Shown here: positions 1 to 7,966 of the stretch, piece after piece
Numbering within the stretch: position 1 is the stretch's first letter
How the letters are laid out: each line of letters opens with the position of its first letter
Origin: Sphingopyxis sp. H115
GTDB lineage: Bacteria > Pseudomonadota > Alphaproteobacteria > Sphingomonadales > Sphingomonadaceae
DNA: 38,736 nucleotides
Assembly (NCBI RefSeq): GCF_001468465.1
Contig: NZ_LNSA01000039.1
Location: forward strand, 1 to 38,736
Direction of reading: 5' to 3'
Notes under the pieces: model-generated
What the model was told of the DNA's origin: nothing
The model's database searches: none
What the model saw: the letters and a program-made list of their open reading frames with translations, nothing else
Made by a program: the position numbers and the translations under genes

Positions 1-547
1 GCCCCGCCATGTCGCGCAAGCGGTCGCTGCCGTAATTGACCGCGATCTTCTCGTCACCGAGTTCGAGCGTTCCGAGGAAAACCTGCCGCTTCAGATTGTC
101 GGGAAAGATCAACCCGACGGGACGCTGCGAGCCGGTCAGCTTGGTCAGGCTCGACAATCCCTGTTCGGGCGCGACGCGGCAGCGGAACCAGCTGTAACCG
201 ACATAGCCCAGCGTTCCGCGCCCCTGCGTCCCGATCTTGACGGTGCGGCAGCGATAATCGCCCGCCGGCAGGTGCGGATTGGGAAGCGCTGCCATCGGTT
301 GCAACAGCACACCCTCATGATCGATATCCGCACCGAAACCCTTGGCGCGTGCGTCGGCCAGCGCTGCCTGCCAGCTGCGGTACCAGCCGCGGATGCGTTC
401 CTTGTCGGCATCGGTCGCCGTCGCACGCCACGTACCCGTTGCGTCCGCCGGCACGTCGGCCGCCGAAGGCGGAATCGCCGGTACGGTCTTGCAAGCGCCC
501 AAGGTAGCGCACAGCGCAACCGCCAAAACCCCTATGGTGCGACCCAT
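1..547 (-). CDS. DUF4893-type lipoprotein (3' end cut by window edge)
   Basis: The frame begins with ATG at 547 and runs off the left edge, giving 182 residues without a stop. The N-terminus is a short hydrophobic segment ending in a lipobox, L-G-A-C with Cys19, so the product is probably a lipoprotein. The following sequence (WRATATDADKERIRGW, an LLQP segment, GDYRCR, a GYSWFRC segment) matches my memory of the DUF4893 family, which is frequent in sphingomonads and of unknown function. The gene lies 75 bases upstream of the bdhA stop and on the same strand, so it could be read from the patatin/bdhA transcript. Family assignment is from memory of the motif pattern. Confidence 0.75.
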   Translation of the reverse strand, partial: MGRTIGVLAVALCATLGACKTVPAIPPSAADVPADATGTWRATATDADKERIRGWYRSWQAALADARAKGFGADIDHEGVLLQPMAALPNPHLPAGDYRCRTVKIGTQGRGTLGYVGYSWFRCRVAPEQGLSSLTKLTGSQRPVGLIFPDNLKRQVFLGTLELGDEKIAVNYGSDRLRDMAG

Positions 548-622
548 GATTCTCCGCGTCTCCCCACTCTCTTGTTGGTTAACCTTAGGAGTGCAAAGGA
601 GATTGCTCAAGGGCGGAGCGGA

Positions 623-1408
623 TCAGGCAGCGGTCCAGCCGCCATCGACGCTGAGGTTCGCGCCGGTGATGTTCGCCGCTTCGTCCCGCGTGAGAAAGGA
701 GGCAATCGCCGCGACCTGCTCGACGGTGACAAACTGTTTCGTAGGCTGACCCGCGAGCAGCACGTCGTTGATCACCTGCTCGCGCGTCATCCCACGCGCC
801 TTCATCGTGTCGGGAATCTGGTTTTCGACAAGCGGCGTCCAGACATAGCCCGGGCTGATACAATTGACGGTGATCCCGGCCTCGGCGACCTCGAGCGCGA
901 CGGTCTTGGTCAGTCCCGCAAGGCCGTGCTTCGCCGTGACATAGGCCGATTTGAACGGCGAGGCTACGAGCGAGTGCGCCGAAGCGGTCGCAATGATGCG
1001 CCCCCATTTCTTCTTGCGCATGCCGGGCACCGCATGGCGGATCGTATGGAACGCTGCGGTCAGGTTGAGCGCGATGATCATGTCCCATTTCTCGGGCGGA
1101 AAATCCTCGACCGGCGATACGAACTGCATGCCCGCATTGTTAACGAGGATGTCAACGCCGCCGAAATCCTTGTCGGCGCGCTGGAACATCGCCTCGATCT
1201 GCTCGGGCTTCGTCAGATCGGCGCCGTCATAGGCGGCCCTTCCACCGCTGATCGTCTCCAGTCCCTTGCGCTCCGCCTCGATCGCCTCCGCCTCGCCGAA
1301 GCCGTTGATGATGATGTCGGCGCCATCGGCGGCAAAGGCTTTTGCGATGCCGAGCCCGATTCCAGACGTTGATCCGGTGACGAGGGCGGTCTTTCCTTTG
1401 AGGCGCAT
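623..1408 (-). CDS. bdhA: 3-hydroxybutyrate dehydrogenase
   Basis: A 261-residue classical short-chain dehydrogenase, the normal length for BdhA, which interconverts 3-hydroxybutyrate and acetoacetate with NAD in polyhydroxybutyrate breakdown. The cofactor motif TGSTSGIG is at residues 11-18, NNAG at 90-93, and the catalytic S143-Y156-K160 set lies in ATASAHSLVAS...SAYVTAK. The stretch SPGYVWTPLVENQIPDTMKA and the C-terminal GANLSVDGGWTA are characteristic of BdhA rather than of generic SDRs. The start at 1408 was chosen because MRLKGKTALVTG is the canonical N-terminus and GAAAGGA precedes it; a longer open frame to 1540 overlaps the patatin gene. It lies 31 bases after the patatin gene on the same strand, probably in one operon. 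Confidence 0.93.
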   Translation of the reverse strand: MRLKGKTALVTGSTSGIGLGIAKAFAADGADIIINGFGEAEAIEAERKGLETISGGRAAYDGADLTKPEQIEAMFQRADKDFGGVDILVNNAGMQFVSPVEDFPPEKWDMIIALNLTAAFHTIRHAVPGMRKKKWGRIIATASAHSLVASPFKSAYVTAKHGLAGLTKTVALEVAEAGITVNCISPGYVWTPLVENQIPDTMKARGMTREQVINDVLLAGQPTKQFVTVEQVAAIASFLTRDEAANITGANLSVDGGWTAA

Positions 1409-1439
1409 GATAGGGGTCCTTTCAGTGGGGGAGAGTATA

Positions 1440-2597
1440 TCAAGAAACGTCGGGTTCGGCCTTTGGTCGCAATGCATTCGATTGCACGGCAAAACTGTCC
1501 GACCGGCCTTCGGCGATGCTCTCGGCGAGCAGGTGGCCATCCTTCATCGCGGCCTCGACCGCAGCGCGACCGAGCGCCCAGTTGACCTCCATCGTCGAGC
1601 GCGAAAATTCGAAATCGCGCGCACCGGTCTGCCAGACGGGCGGCTCGTGGATTAGCTGCACGACATTTAGCGCCTTGCAATCGACCATCCGCCGCACCGC
1701 CTTCACTTCGGGAATGTCGGCAAATTCGTCGGGCAGCTTCGCCAGCATCCGGTCGATCAGCCTATGCTCTTTGCGGCGCCGGACGAGTCCGTCCGAAATT
1801 CGCCGCGTGCGGCTGGAATAGCGGATGTCCTTCTCGCGCGACCAAGCTTCTTCCATGTCGTGCGGCCGCGCCCCGCGCGCGGGAAACAGGTCGACCTGAA
1901 ATACCAGCATATCCTCATGAGCCGCCGCGACGACATGCTCGAGCGGGGTGTTCGAAACGAGCCCGCCGTCCCAATACCAATGCCCGTCGATCTCAACCGG
2001 CGGCAGGCCCGGCGGCAAGGCGCCCGACGCCAATATATGCCGCGCATCTATGGCGTCGGTCGTCGTGTCAAAATAACGGAAATTGCCCGTTTCGACCGCG
2101 ACCGCGCCGACCGACAAGCGGACCTTGCCGTTGTTCACACGGTCCCAGTCGACCAGCCGGTTCAGCGTTTCGACGAGCGGCGCGGTGTCGTAAAAGCTGA
2201 TCGCCTCGGGCGTCTGCCGCTCGGCAAAGGTGGGCGGCGGAAAGCGCGGAGTGAAAAAGCCCGGCACCCCGAACGCCATCACCTGCCCGGCAGCCGCCAT
2301 ATGCGACCATTCGCGCGCCCAGTCGTTGTCGGGGATCGGCAGCGACGGCAGCGCCGAAGAGACACCCTCCCAGAATTCGCGCATCTTGCCGACCGCCTGG
2401 TCGCGCTCGTTGCCTGCGATGATCGCGGCGTTGACTGCGCCGATCGAGATGCCGGCGACCCAGTCTAGCTCGATGCCGAGATCGATCAGCGCCTCGTAAA
2501 CCCCGGCCTGAAACGCCCCGAGCGCGCCGCCGCCCTGCAGGACGAGCACGACGAGATCGGGAAGTGGTAGCGCGGCGCGGGTGGCTCGGCGGGGCAT
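1440..2597 (-). CDS. Patatin-like phospholipase family protein
   Basis: A 385-residue serine hydrolase with the patatin Ser-Asp dyad. Seen directly: the oxyanion loop QGGGALG at 21-27, the nucleophile elbow GISIG with Ser51, and the D-G-G motif with Asp210 in HWYWDGGLVSNTP. The C-terminal region resembles the DUF3734 extension of bacterial patatins. No signal peptide is visible, so it is likely cytoplasmic. I prefer the ATG at 2597, preceded by AAGGA, over a GTG at 2627 that adds ten residues and lacks a ribosome site. It is followed closely by bdhA. In alphaproteobacteria this pairing suggests a role in polyhydroxybutyrate or lipid turnover, which is inference. It is transcribed divergently from the metallopeptidase at 2747. 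Confidence 0.88.
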   Translation of the reverse strand: MPRRATRAALPLPDLVVLVLQGGGALGAFQAGVYEALIDLGIELDWVAGISIGAVNAAIIAGNERDQAVGKMREFWEGVSSALPSLPIPDNDWAREWSHMAAAGQVMAFGVPGFFTPRFPPPTFAERQTPEAISFYDTAPLVETLNRLVDWDRVNNGKVRLSVGAVAVETGNFRYFDTTTDAIDARHILASGALPPGLPPVEIDGHWYWDGGLVSNTPLEHVVAAAHEDMLVFQVDLFPARGARPHDMEEAWSREKDIRYSSRTRRISDGLVRRRKEHRLIDRMLAKLPDEFADIPEVKAVRRMVDCKALNVVQLIHEPPVWQTGARDFEFSRSTMEVNWALGRAAVEAAMKDGHLLAESIAEGRSDSFAVQSNALRPKAEPDVS

Positions 2598-2746
2598 GGA
2601 CTCGCGATCCTTCGGTTGCGGACGCACGATTTGTGCACCGCAGCACGTTTCATTGCAATGGCTTGCCCGACGCTAAGGCTCTTCCAATTGCCCGTTGCTG
2701 CTGTAACACTTGGGCCGAAACGACCATTTGCCGGTGGAGAAGCCCG

Positions 2747-3655
2747 ATGCGCCTCGACGATTATGATCCCGGAGACGATATTCGCGATCTGGGCCGCAGC
2801 GGCGGCGGGTTCGGCGGCGGCGGTGGCGGCGGCCTTGGCGGACTGCTGATCGGCTTCCTGCCGATGCTGCTCGGCCGCAAGATGGGTTGCGGAACGATCC
2901 TGCTGCTCGGCGCGGTCGCTTTTTTCGTGCTCGGCCCGGGCGCCAACATGTTGAGCATGGGCGGCGGCACGAGCGATCCGATGGCCGATAGCCGCGGCGC
3001 CCCGAAAGGCGTCGCCTGCGATACCGAAGCCGAGCGCTTCGCGTGCAATGTCTTCGGATCGACGCATCAGGTGTGGGGAAATCTTATCAGCGGTTATGAG
3101 CAACCGACGCTCAACTTCTTCACCGAGCGGAATGAGTCGGATTGCGGCGCAGCGCAGGCCGCGATGGGTCCATTTTATTGCCCCGCCGATCAGGGTATCT
3201 ACTTGGATACCAGCTTCTTTCGCGAACTCGAACAGCGTTTCGGCGCCGCCGGCGACGCCGCGCAGGCCTATGTCGTCGCGCACGAGGTCGGCCACCATAT
3301 CCAGACGATCAGCGGCATTTCGGATCAGGTCCGCCGGGCGCAGGCGCGCGCTTCGCAGGCCGAGGGCAATCAGTTGCAGGTTCGCATGGAGCTGCAGGCC
3401 GATTGCTACGCCGGCGTATGGGCGGCACGCGCGCGCAACAGCGCGGGCCAGCCGGTGATGGAGCCGGGCGATATGGAAGAAGCGATGCGCGCCGCCAATG
3501 CGATCGGCGACGACACGCTGATGCGCTCGGCGGGCCAGCGCCCGGTGCCCGAAAGCTTCACCCACGGGACGAGCGAACAACGCATGACCTGGCTGCGCCG
3601 CGGCCTGCAAACGGGGGATCCGCGCCAGTGCAACGCATTCGATACCGCCATCTGA
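2747..3655 (+). CDS. Neutral zinc metallopeptidase, YpfJ family
   Basis: 302 residues. The N-terminus starts MRLDDYDPGDDIRD, followed by a glycine-rich run (residues 19-32), a hydrophobic segment at about 33-65 that should anchor it in the membrane, and a soluble zinc peptidase domain. The zinc-binding motif is HEVGHH (H179, E180, H183), followed by ELQADCYAGVWA, the usual downstream metal-ligand region of the family (Pfam zinc_peptidase, PF04228). The start at 2747 is supported by GGTGGAGAA just upstream and by the conserved N-terminus; an open frame reaching back to 2564 is not needed. The 3' end overlaps the amidohydrolase start at 3628 by 28 bases. Physiological substrate is unknown. Confidence 0.9.
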   Translation: MRLDDYDPGDDIRDLGRSGGGFGGGGGGGLGGLLIGFLPMLLGRKMGCGTILLLGAVAFFVLGPGANMLSMGGGTSDPMADSRGAPKGVACDTEAERFACNVFGSTHQVWGNLISGYEQPTLNFFTERNESDCGAAQAAMGPFYCPADQGIYLDTSFFRELEQRFGAAGDAAQAYVVAHEVGHHIQTISGISDQVRRAQARASQAEGNQLQVRMELQADCYAGVWAARARNSAGQPVMEPGDMEEAMRAANAIGDDTLMRSAGQRPVPESFTHGTSEQRMTWLRRGLQTGDPRQCNAFDTAI

Positions 3656-4914
3656 GCGCCGCGCTCGCGGCATCGCTTTTGGCGGCATCGCCGGCGTCGG
3701 CCGAAAGCCTTTATATCGAGGCAGGTCGGCTGATCGACGGCGTCGCGAACGAGGTGCGCACCGGCCAGTGCATCACCGTCGAGGCCGAGCGCATTGCGGC
3801 GGTCGGTCCGTGCGGGCCCACGCCCGATGGCGCAAAGCGGCTCGACTGGTCGGCCTTCACCGTCCTGCCGGGCCTGATCGACCTCCACACCCACCTCGCC
3901 GACCTCGGCCAGAGCGCCGACCTTGCGGCGCCGATCAAGGCGTCGCCCGCCGAAACCGCGCTCGTCGGCGCGCGCAACGCGCGCGTGACGCTCGAGGCCG
4001 GATTTACCAGCGTCCGTGACGTCGGCACCTATCGCGGGCTGACCGACGTCACGCTGCGCAATGCGATCGACCGCGGCGACGTGCCGGGACCGCGTATGTG
4101 GGTCGCGGGCGCCTATATCACTATCCCGAAGGGCGGCGGCGAGCTGAACGGCGTTGTTCCGAACGAGCAATTGCCGCCCGACATGCGGCTCGGCGTTGCC
4201 GCGACGCCAAAGGAAGCTGCTGAGAAAACAGCCTTTCTCCTCGACCAGGGCGCCGATTTCATTAAAACGATCGCCACCGGCGCGGTGCTCGCGATCGGCA
4301 CCGAGCCCGGTGCGCCCGAACTCACCGAGGATCAGCTGCGCGCGGTGGTTCAGGTCGCCCATGCCCGCGGCAAAAAGGTCACCGCGCACGCGCACGGCGC
4401 CGAGGGGATCAAGAATGCGATCCGCGCCGGGGTCGACAGCATCGAGCACGCCAGCCTCGCCGACGAGGAGGCGCTGCAACTCGCCAAAAAACGCGGCACC
4501 TGGCTCGCGATGGATATCTATAACGGCACTTACATCGACGAGGTCGGTACGAAAGAGGGCTGGCCCGAGGAATATCTGCGCAAGAACCGCGAGACGACCG
4601 ACGCGCAGCGCGCCGCCTTCCGCCGCGCGGTCGAGCTTGGCGTCAATATCGGCTATGCCACCGACGCCGGCGTTTATCCGCACGGTCTCAACGCCCGCCA
4701 GTTCCGCAACATGGTCAAATATGGGATGACGCCGATGCAGGCGATCCAGTCGGCCACCGGACGTGCCTCCGAAGAGATGGGCCGCGGCGACGTCGGCGCG
4801 ATCCTTCCCGGTCGCTACGCCGATTTTGTCGCGGTGAAGGCCGATCCGCTCGCCGACATCACTGTGCTCGAAGAGATCGACCATGTGATGAAAGGCGGCG
4901 TGCTCGTTCGCTAA
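3628..4914 (+). CDS. Secreted metal-dependent amidohydrolase (imidazolonepropionase/Xaa-Pro dipeptidase-like)
   Basis: 428 residues from a GTG start inside the end of the metallopeptidase gene. The N-terminus (VQRIRYRHLSAALAASLLAASPASA) is a signal peptide, so the enzyme acts in the periplasm or outside. Metal-site motifs of the amidohydrolase superfamily are present: LIDLHTHL (H87, H89), FIK with K213, the usual carbamylated lysine position, AHAHG (H254/H256), SIEHAS (H274) and a late TDAG aspartate. Family members from related bacteria cleave dipeptides or cyclic amides, but no substrate can be read from the sequence. GTG 3628 is chosen because it yields a complete signal peptide. Its stop overlaps that of the convergent HPP gene by four bases. 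Confidence 0.85.
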   Translation: MQRIRYRHLSAALAASLLAASPASAESLYIEAGRLIDGVANEVRTGQCITVEAERIAAVGPCGPTPDGAKRLDWSAFTVLPGLIDLHTHLADLGQSADLAAPIKASPAETALVGARNARVTLEAGFTSVRDVGTYRGLTDVTLRNAIDRGDVPGPRMWVAGAYITIPKGGGELNGVVPNEQLPPDMRLGVAATPKEAAEKTAFLLDQGADFIKTIATGAVLAIGTEPGAPELTEDQLRAVVQVAHARGKKVTAHAHGAEGIKNAIRAGVDSIEHASLADEEALQLAKKRGTWLAMDIYNGTYIDEVGTKEGWPEEYLRKNRETTDAQRAAFRRAVELGVNIGYATDAGVYPHGLNARQFRNMVKYGMTPMQAIQSATGRASEEMGRGDVGAILPGRYADFVAVKADPLADITVLEEIDHVMKGGVLVR

Positions 4915-5609
4915 TTCCTCTCCCGCGTCGCCGCATGCACCTCGGCACGCTCGAGCAGCAGCGCGAGATCCTCGCGGCTGATATCGAAGGTTTCGCCAAG
5001 GTCGTCGAGTGCGGCGTCGATATCGCCCATCAGCAGCCCCGAAGCCGACGCGGGCGGCAAGACCCTGCCTTCCACCGGCTTCGCGCGGTGCGGGTAGCTG
5101 TGCCCCGAAAAGCGGTGAAACACCCAGCCGATCGCGACCATCAACAGCGAATTGGCCGCCACGACGATCAGGAAATCGATCATATGCGCCGAAAACAGCG
5201 CATAGCCGCCAAGCACCGCGCTCAGCGCCGCCGCGCCGCCGGGAGGATGCAGGCAGCGTAGCAGCGACATCGTCAGGATCGCGAGGGAAACCGCGACCGC
5301 AGCGGCAATCGCCGGATCGGGAAATATCCACGCCACGATCACGCCGACGATTGCCGAAACGACATTGCCGCCGGCAATCGACCAGGGCTGCGCCAACGGG
5401 CTCGCGGGCACGGCGAACAGCAGCACCGCCGACGCCCCCATCGGCGCGACGATCCATGGCATCGATGACGGGAACAACGCGGCGCAGACCAGCCCGACAA
5501 AGCCGATTCCGACCAACGCGCCGACGCTGGCAATCGCACGGTCGCGCAGGCTCGCGCCCGCCAGCAACGGTACGAATAGGCGGCCTGTATGCGATAGGAT
5601 GCGGACCAT
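4911..5609 (-). CDS. HPP family integral membrane protein
   Basis: 232 residues with about five hydrophobic segments and the family signature LHPPGGAAAL in the middle of the protein. HPP proteins are small inner-membrane proteins; some cyanobacterial and plant members have been linked to nitrite transport, but no role is established for this branch. The C-terminal tail from about residue 160 is charged and cytosolic-looking, with a conserved HPHR-type stretch (HSYPHRAKPV). Start 5609 (MVRILSHTGRLF) has GAAGGA six bases upstream; a further ATG at 5654 lacks that support. It is convergent with the amidohydrolase (stop codons overlap in CTAA) and divergent from the S9 peptidase. Confidence 0.85.
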   Translation of the reverse strand: MVRILSHTGRLFVPLLAGASLRDRAIASVGALVGIGFVGLVCAALFPSSMPWIVAPMGASAVLLFAVPASPLAQPWSIAGGNVVSAIVGVIVAWIFPDPAIAAAVAVSLAILTMSLLRCLHPPGGAAALSAVLGGYALFSAHMIDFLIVVAANSLLMVAIGWVFHRFSGHSYPHRAKPVEGRVLPPASASGLLMGDIDAALDDLGETFDISREDLALLLERAEVHAATRERN

Positions 5610-5704
5610 CGGTTTCCTTCTTGTTCCTTGGCCGGCGCGATGGGGCTTTTCCATTTGGTCCGCCAGCGAAAATTAGTTGATGTCCGCGAAGCCGCATTTG
5701 GGGC

Positions 5705-5722
5705 GCGTTCATGCTTGAACGC
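5705..5722. promoter_or_regulatory. Inverted repeat in the HPP/S9 peptidase divergent promoter region
   Basis: GCGTTCA-TGCT-TGAACGC is a perfect 7-bp inverted repeat with a four-base centre, 27 bases before the S9 peptidase start. It could be an operator for a dimeric regulator of the divergent pair. No protein family can be assigned. It is not the alphaproteobacterial LexA spacing. Confidence 0.35.
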
Positions 5723-5748
5723 TCGCCACGCATCGCTAAACCGCTTTC

Positions 5749-7815
5749 ATGCGAAACCATATTCTCACCAGCGCCATCGCGCTTGCCGCCGCCCTTTCCG
5801 CCCCCGCCATGGCCCGCCCGATGACCGAGGTCGATCTTGCGACCTTGAAACGCGTCGCCGCGCCGACCGCATCGCCCGACGGACGCTGGGTGGTATTCCA
5901 GATGACCGAGACCGAGGCGGATACGTACAAGCGTTCGACCGGGCTGTGGCTGGTCGATCGTAACGCAAAGGGCGCGAAGCCGACCGCCATCGCCGACACC
6001 GCGGGAAAGAATGAAAGCTCGCCTGCCTTTGACAAGGACGGTTTCCTCTATTTCCTCTCCGACGCGTCGGGCAAGGATCAGGTCTGGCGCATCGACCCGA
6101 AGGTGGGCGGCGCCGCGACACAGGTCACCGATACCGACGCCGATGTCGCCGGATTCAAGATTTCGCCAGACGCGACCAAGCTGCTTGCGTGGGGCGACAT
6201 TCCCAAGGAATGCACCGACTTCGGCTGCGACGCGAAGGACAAGGGCGCACTCGTCGGCCCCGGCAGCGGCCGGCTGTACAAGGATGGCGCGGGCTTCGTG
6301 CGCCATTGGGATCATTGGGAAACCCCCGGCACCTACAGCCGCCCGTTCGTCTTCAACCTTGCGGACGGCAAGGCGACCGCCGCACGCCCCGCCGACGCCG
6401 GGCTGATCGGCGATACGCCCTCCAAGCCCTTCGGCGGCGGCGAGGAACTCGCATGGGGCGCCGACGGCCGCACCGTTTTTTTCACCCTGCGCAAGGCCGA
6501 CCGCAACGAGCCGATGTCGACCAACCTCGACATCTACAGCTGGCTCGTCGACAGCCGGACGATGCCGGTCAATCTGACGCAGGACAATCAGGCGACCGAT
6601 ACGCTGCCCACCCCCTCGCCCGACGGCAAGTGGCTCGCCTATGCCGCAATGGCGCGCCCGGGTTATGAGGCCGACCGGCTGGTGCTGATGCTGCGCAACT
6701 TGGAAAGCGGCGAGACGAGGAAACTCACCGACGCGTGGGATCGCTCGGTCGGCTCGATCGCCTGGGCGCCCGACGGCAAGTCGCTCTACGTCACCGCGCA
6801 GGACACGCTCGAACATCCGGTGTTCCGCGTCGATGCCACCACGGGCAAGGTCGAGCGGCTGAAAGCCTCGCCCGAAGCGTTCGAAGGCAATATCGGCGAC
6901 GTCACGCCACTGCCCGGCGGCGCCCTCCTCTATTCGCGCAACAGCGCGCTTGCGCCGACCGACCTGTTCGTTCGCGATGCCATGGGTAAGGTCAGCCAGC
7001 TCACCGACGTCAACGCTGCGACCTTGGCCGAATTCGATCCCGTGAAGCTCGAAAAGATCCAGTTCGCCGGGGCAAACGGCGACAAGGTGTGGGGCATGAT
7101 CCTGAAGCCTGCGAACAGCACGGAAAAGCTGCCGGTCGCCTTCATCGTCCATGGCGGCCCGCAGGGCAGTTTCGGCAACAGCTGGTCGACGCGCTGGAAC
7201 CCGCGCCTCTTCGCGCAGCAAGGCTATGGCGTCGTCACCGTCGATTTCCACGGATCAACGGGTTATGGGCAGGCCTTCACCGACAGCATCAACAAGGATT
7301 GGGGCGGCAAACCGCTCGAAGACCTGAAGCTCGGCTTTGCCGCTGCGGGCAAGCAGGATGCGCAGCTCGACCTTTCGAACGCCTGCGCGCTCGGCGCCTC
7401 CTATGGCGGCTACATGATGAACTGGATTGCGGGCCAGTGGACCGACGGCTTCAAATGCCTCGTCCAGCACGACGGCGTGTTCGATCTGCGCGCAATGGCG
7501 TTCGAGACCGAGGAGCTGTGGTTCGACGAATGGGATCATGGCGGGCCGTGGTGGGAACGCACCGACCCCGAAAAATGGAACCCCGTGAACCATGTCGCGA
7601 AGTGGAAGACCCCAATGCTGGTCATCACCGGCGAAAAGGATTTCCGCATCCCCTACAGTCAGGGTCTTGCCGCCTTCACCGCGCTCCAGCGCCGCAATGT
7701 CCCGTCGCAGCTGCTGGTCTTCCCTGACGAGAATCACTGGGTGCTGAAGGGCGCGAACAGCGTCCAGTGGCACCAGACGGTGTTCAATTGGCTCGGTGAG
7801 CATCTGAAGAAATAG
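5749..7815 (+). CDS. Secreted S9 family prolyl-oligopeptidase-type peptidase
   Basis: 688 residues. A signal peptide (MRNHILTSAIALAAALSAPAMA) is followed by a beta-propeller-like region with repeated SPDG/APDGK motifs (about 40-430) and a C-terminal alpha/beta hydrolase. The catalytic triad is visible: S551 in GASYGGYM, D631 in ITGEKDFRIP, H663 in DENHWVLK. The family cleaves short peptides, typically dipeptidyl or acylaminoacyl residues, in the periplasm. A cysteine pair (C155, C160) in the propeller could form a disulfide. There is no clear ribosome site before the ATG. It stands alone, followed by a palindromic repeat and then valS. Confidence 0.9.
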   Translation: MRNHILTSAIALAAALSAPAMARPMTEVDLATLKRVAAPTASPDGRWVVFQMTETEADTYKRSTGLWLVDRNAKGAKPTAIADTAGKNESSPAFDKDGFLYFLSDASGKDQVWRIDPKVGGAATQVTDTDADVAGFKISPDATKLLAWGDIPKECTDFGCDAKDKGALVGPGSGRLYKDGAGFVRHWDHWETPGTYSRPFVFNLADGKATAARPADAGLIGDTPSKPFGGGEELAWGADGRTVFFTLRKADRNEPMSTNLDIYSWLVDSRTMPVNLTQDNQATDTLPTPSPDGKWLAYAAMARPGYEADRLVLMLRNLESGETRKLTDAWDRSVGSIAWAPDGKSLYVTAQDTLEHPVFRVDATTGKVERLKASPEAFEGNIGDVTPLPGGALLYSRNSALAPTDLFVRDAMGKVSQLTDVNAATLAEFDPVKLEKIQFAGANGDKVWGMILKPANSTEKLPVAFIVHGGPQGSFGNSWSTRWNPRLFAQQGYGVVTVDFHGSTGYGQAFTDSINKDWGGKPLEDLKLGFAAAGKQDAQLDLSNACALGASYGGYMMNWIAGQWTDGFKCLVQHDGVFDLRAMAFETEELWFDEWDHGGPWWERTDPEKWNPVNHVAKWKTPMLVITGEKDFRIPYSQGLAAFTALQRRNVPSQLLVFPDENHWVLKGANSVQWHQTVFNWLGEHLKK

Positions 7816-7835
7816 ACCCCCTTCTCTCCCTACAT

Positions 7836-7910
7836 CGTCACCCCGGACTTGATCCGGGGTCCATTCTTGTCGCCGCAGGAATGGATGCCGGATCGAGTCC
7901 GGCATGACGA
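7836..7910. repeat. Palindromic intergenic repeat (REP-like), copy 1
   Basis: Two imperfect inverted arms, CGTCACCCCGGACTTGATCC and, on the other strand, a near-identical CGTCATGCCGGACTCGATCC, separated by a short spacer. A second copy of the same design lies at 22637-22709. It sits in the gap between the S9 peptidase and valS and can fold into a long hairpin, so it may also stop or stabilise transcripts. Confidence 0.8.
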
Positions 7911-7966
7911 GGAGTGGTTCGTTCCCCCTTGCCGCCTCGTGCCCCGGCTGGCAAAGGCGCCGGGCT

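Noticed and set aside
5705..5722. Possible SOS box (GTTC...GAAC).
   Set aside because: Spacing is GTTC-N6-GAAC, neither the alphaproteobacterial GTTC-N7-GTTC nor the GAAC-N4-GTTC type. Kept only as an unassigned palindrome.
3406..7251. A 1281-codon open frame on the minus strand.
   Set aside because: It runs antisense through four recognised genes (metallopeptidase, amidohydrolase, HPP and S9 peptidase). Its translation is arginine-rich with no domain pattern; high-GC codon bias creates such frames.
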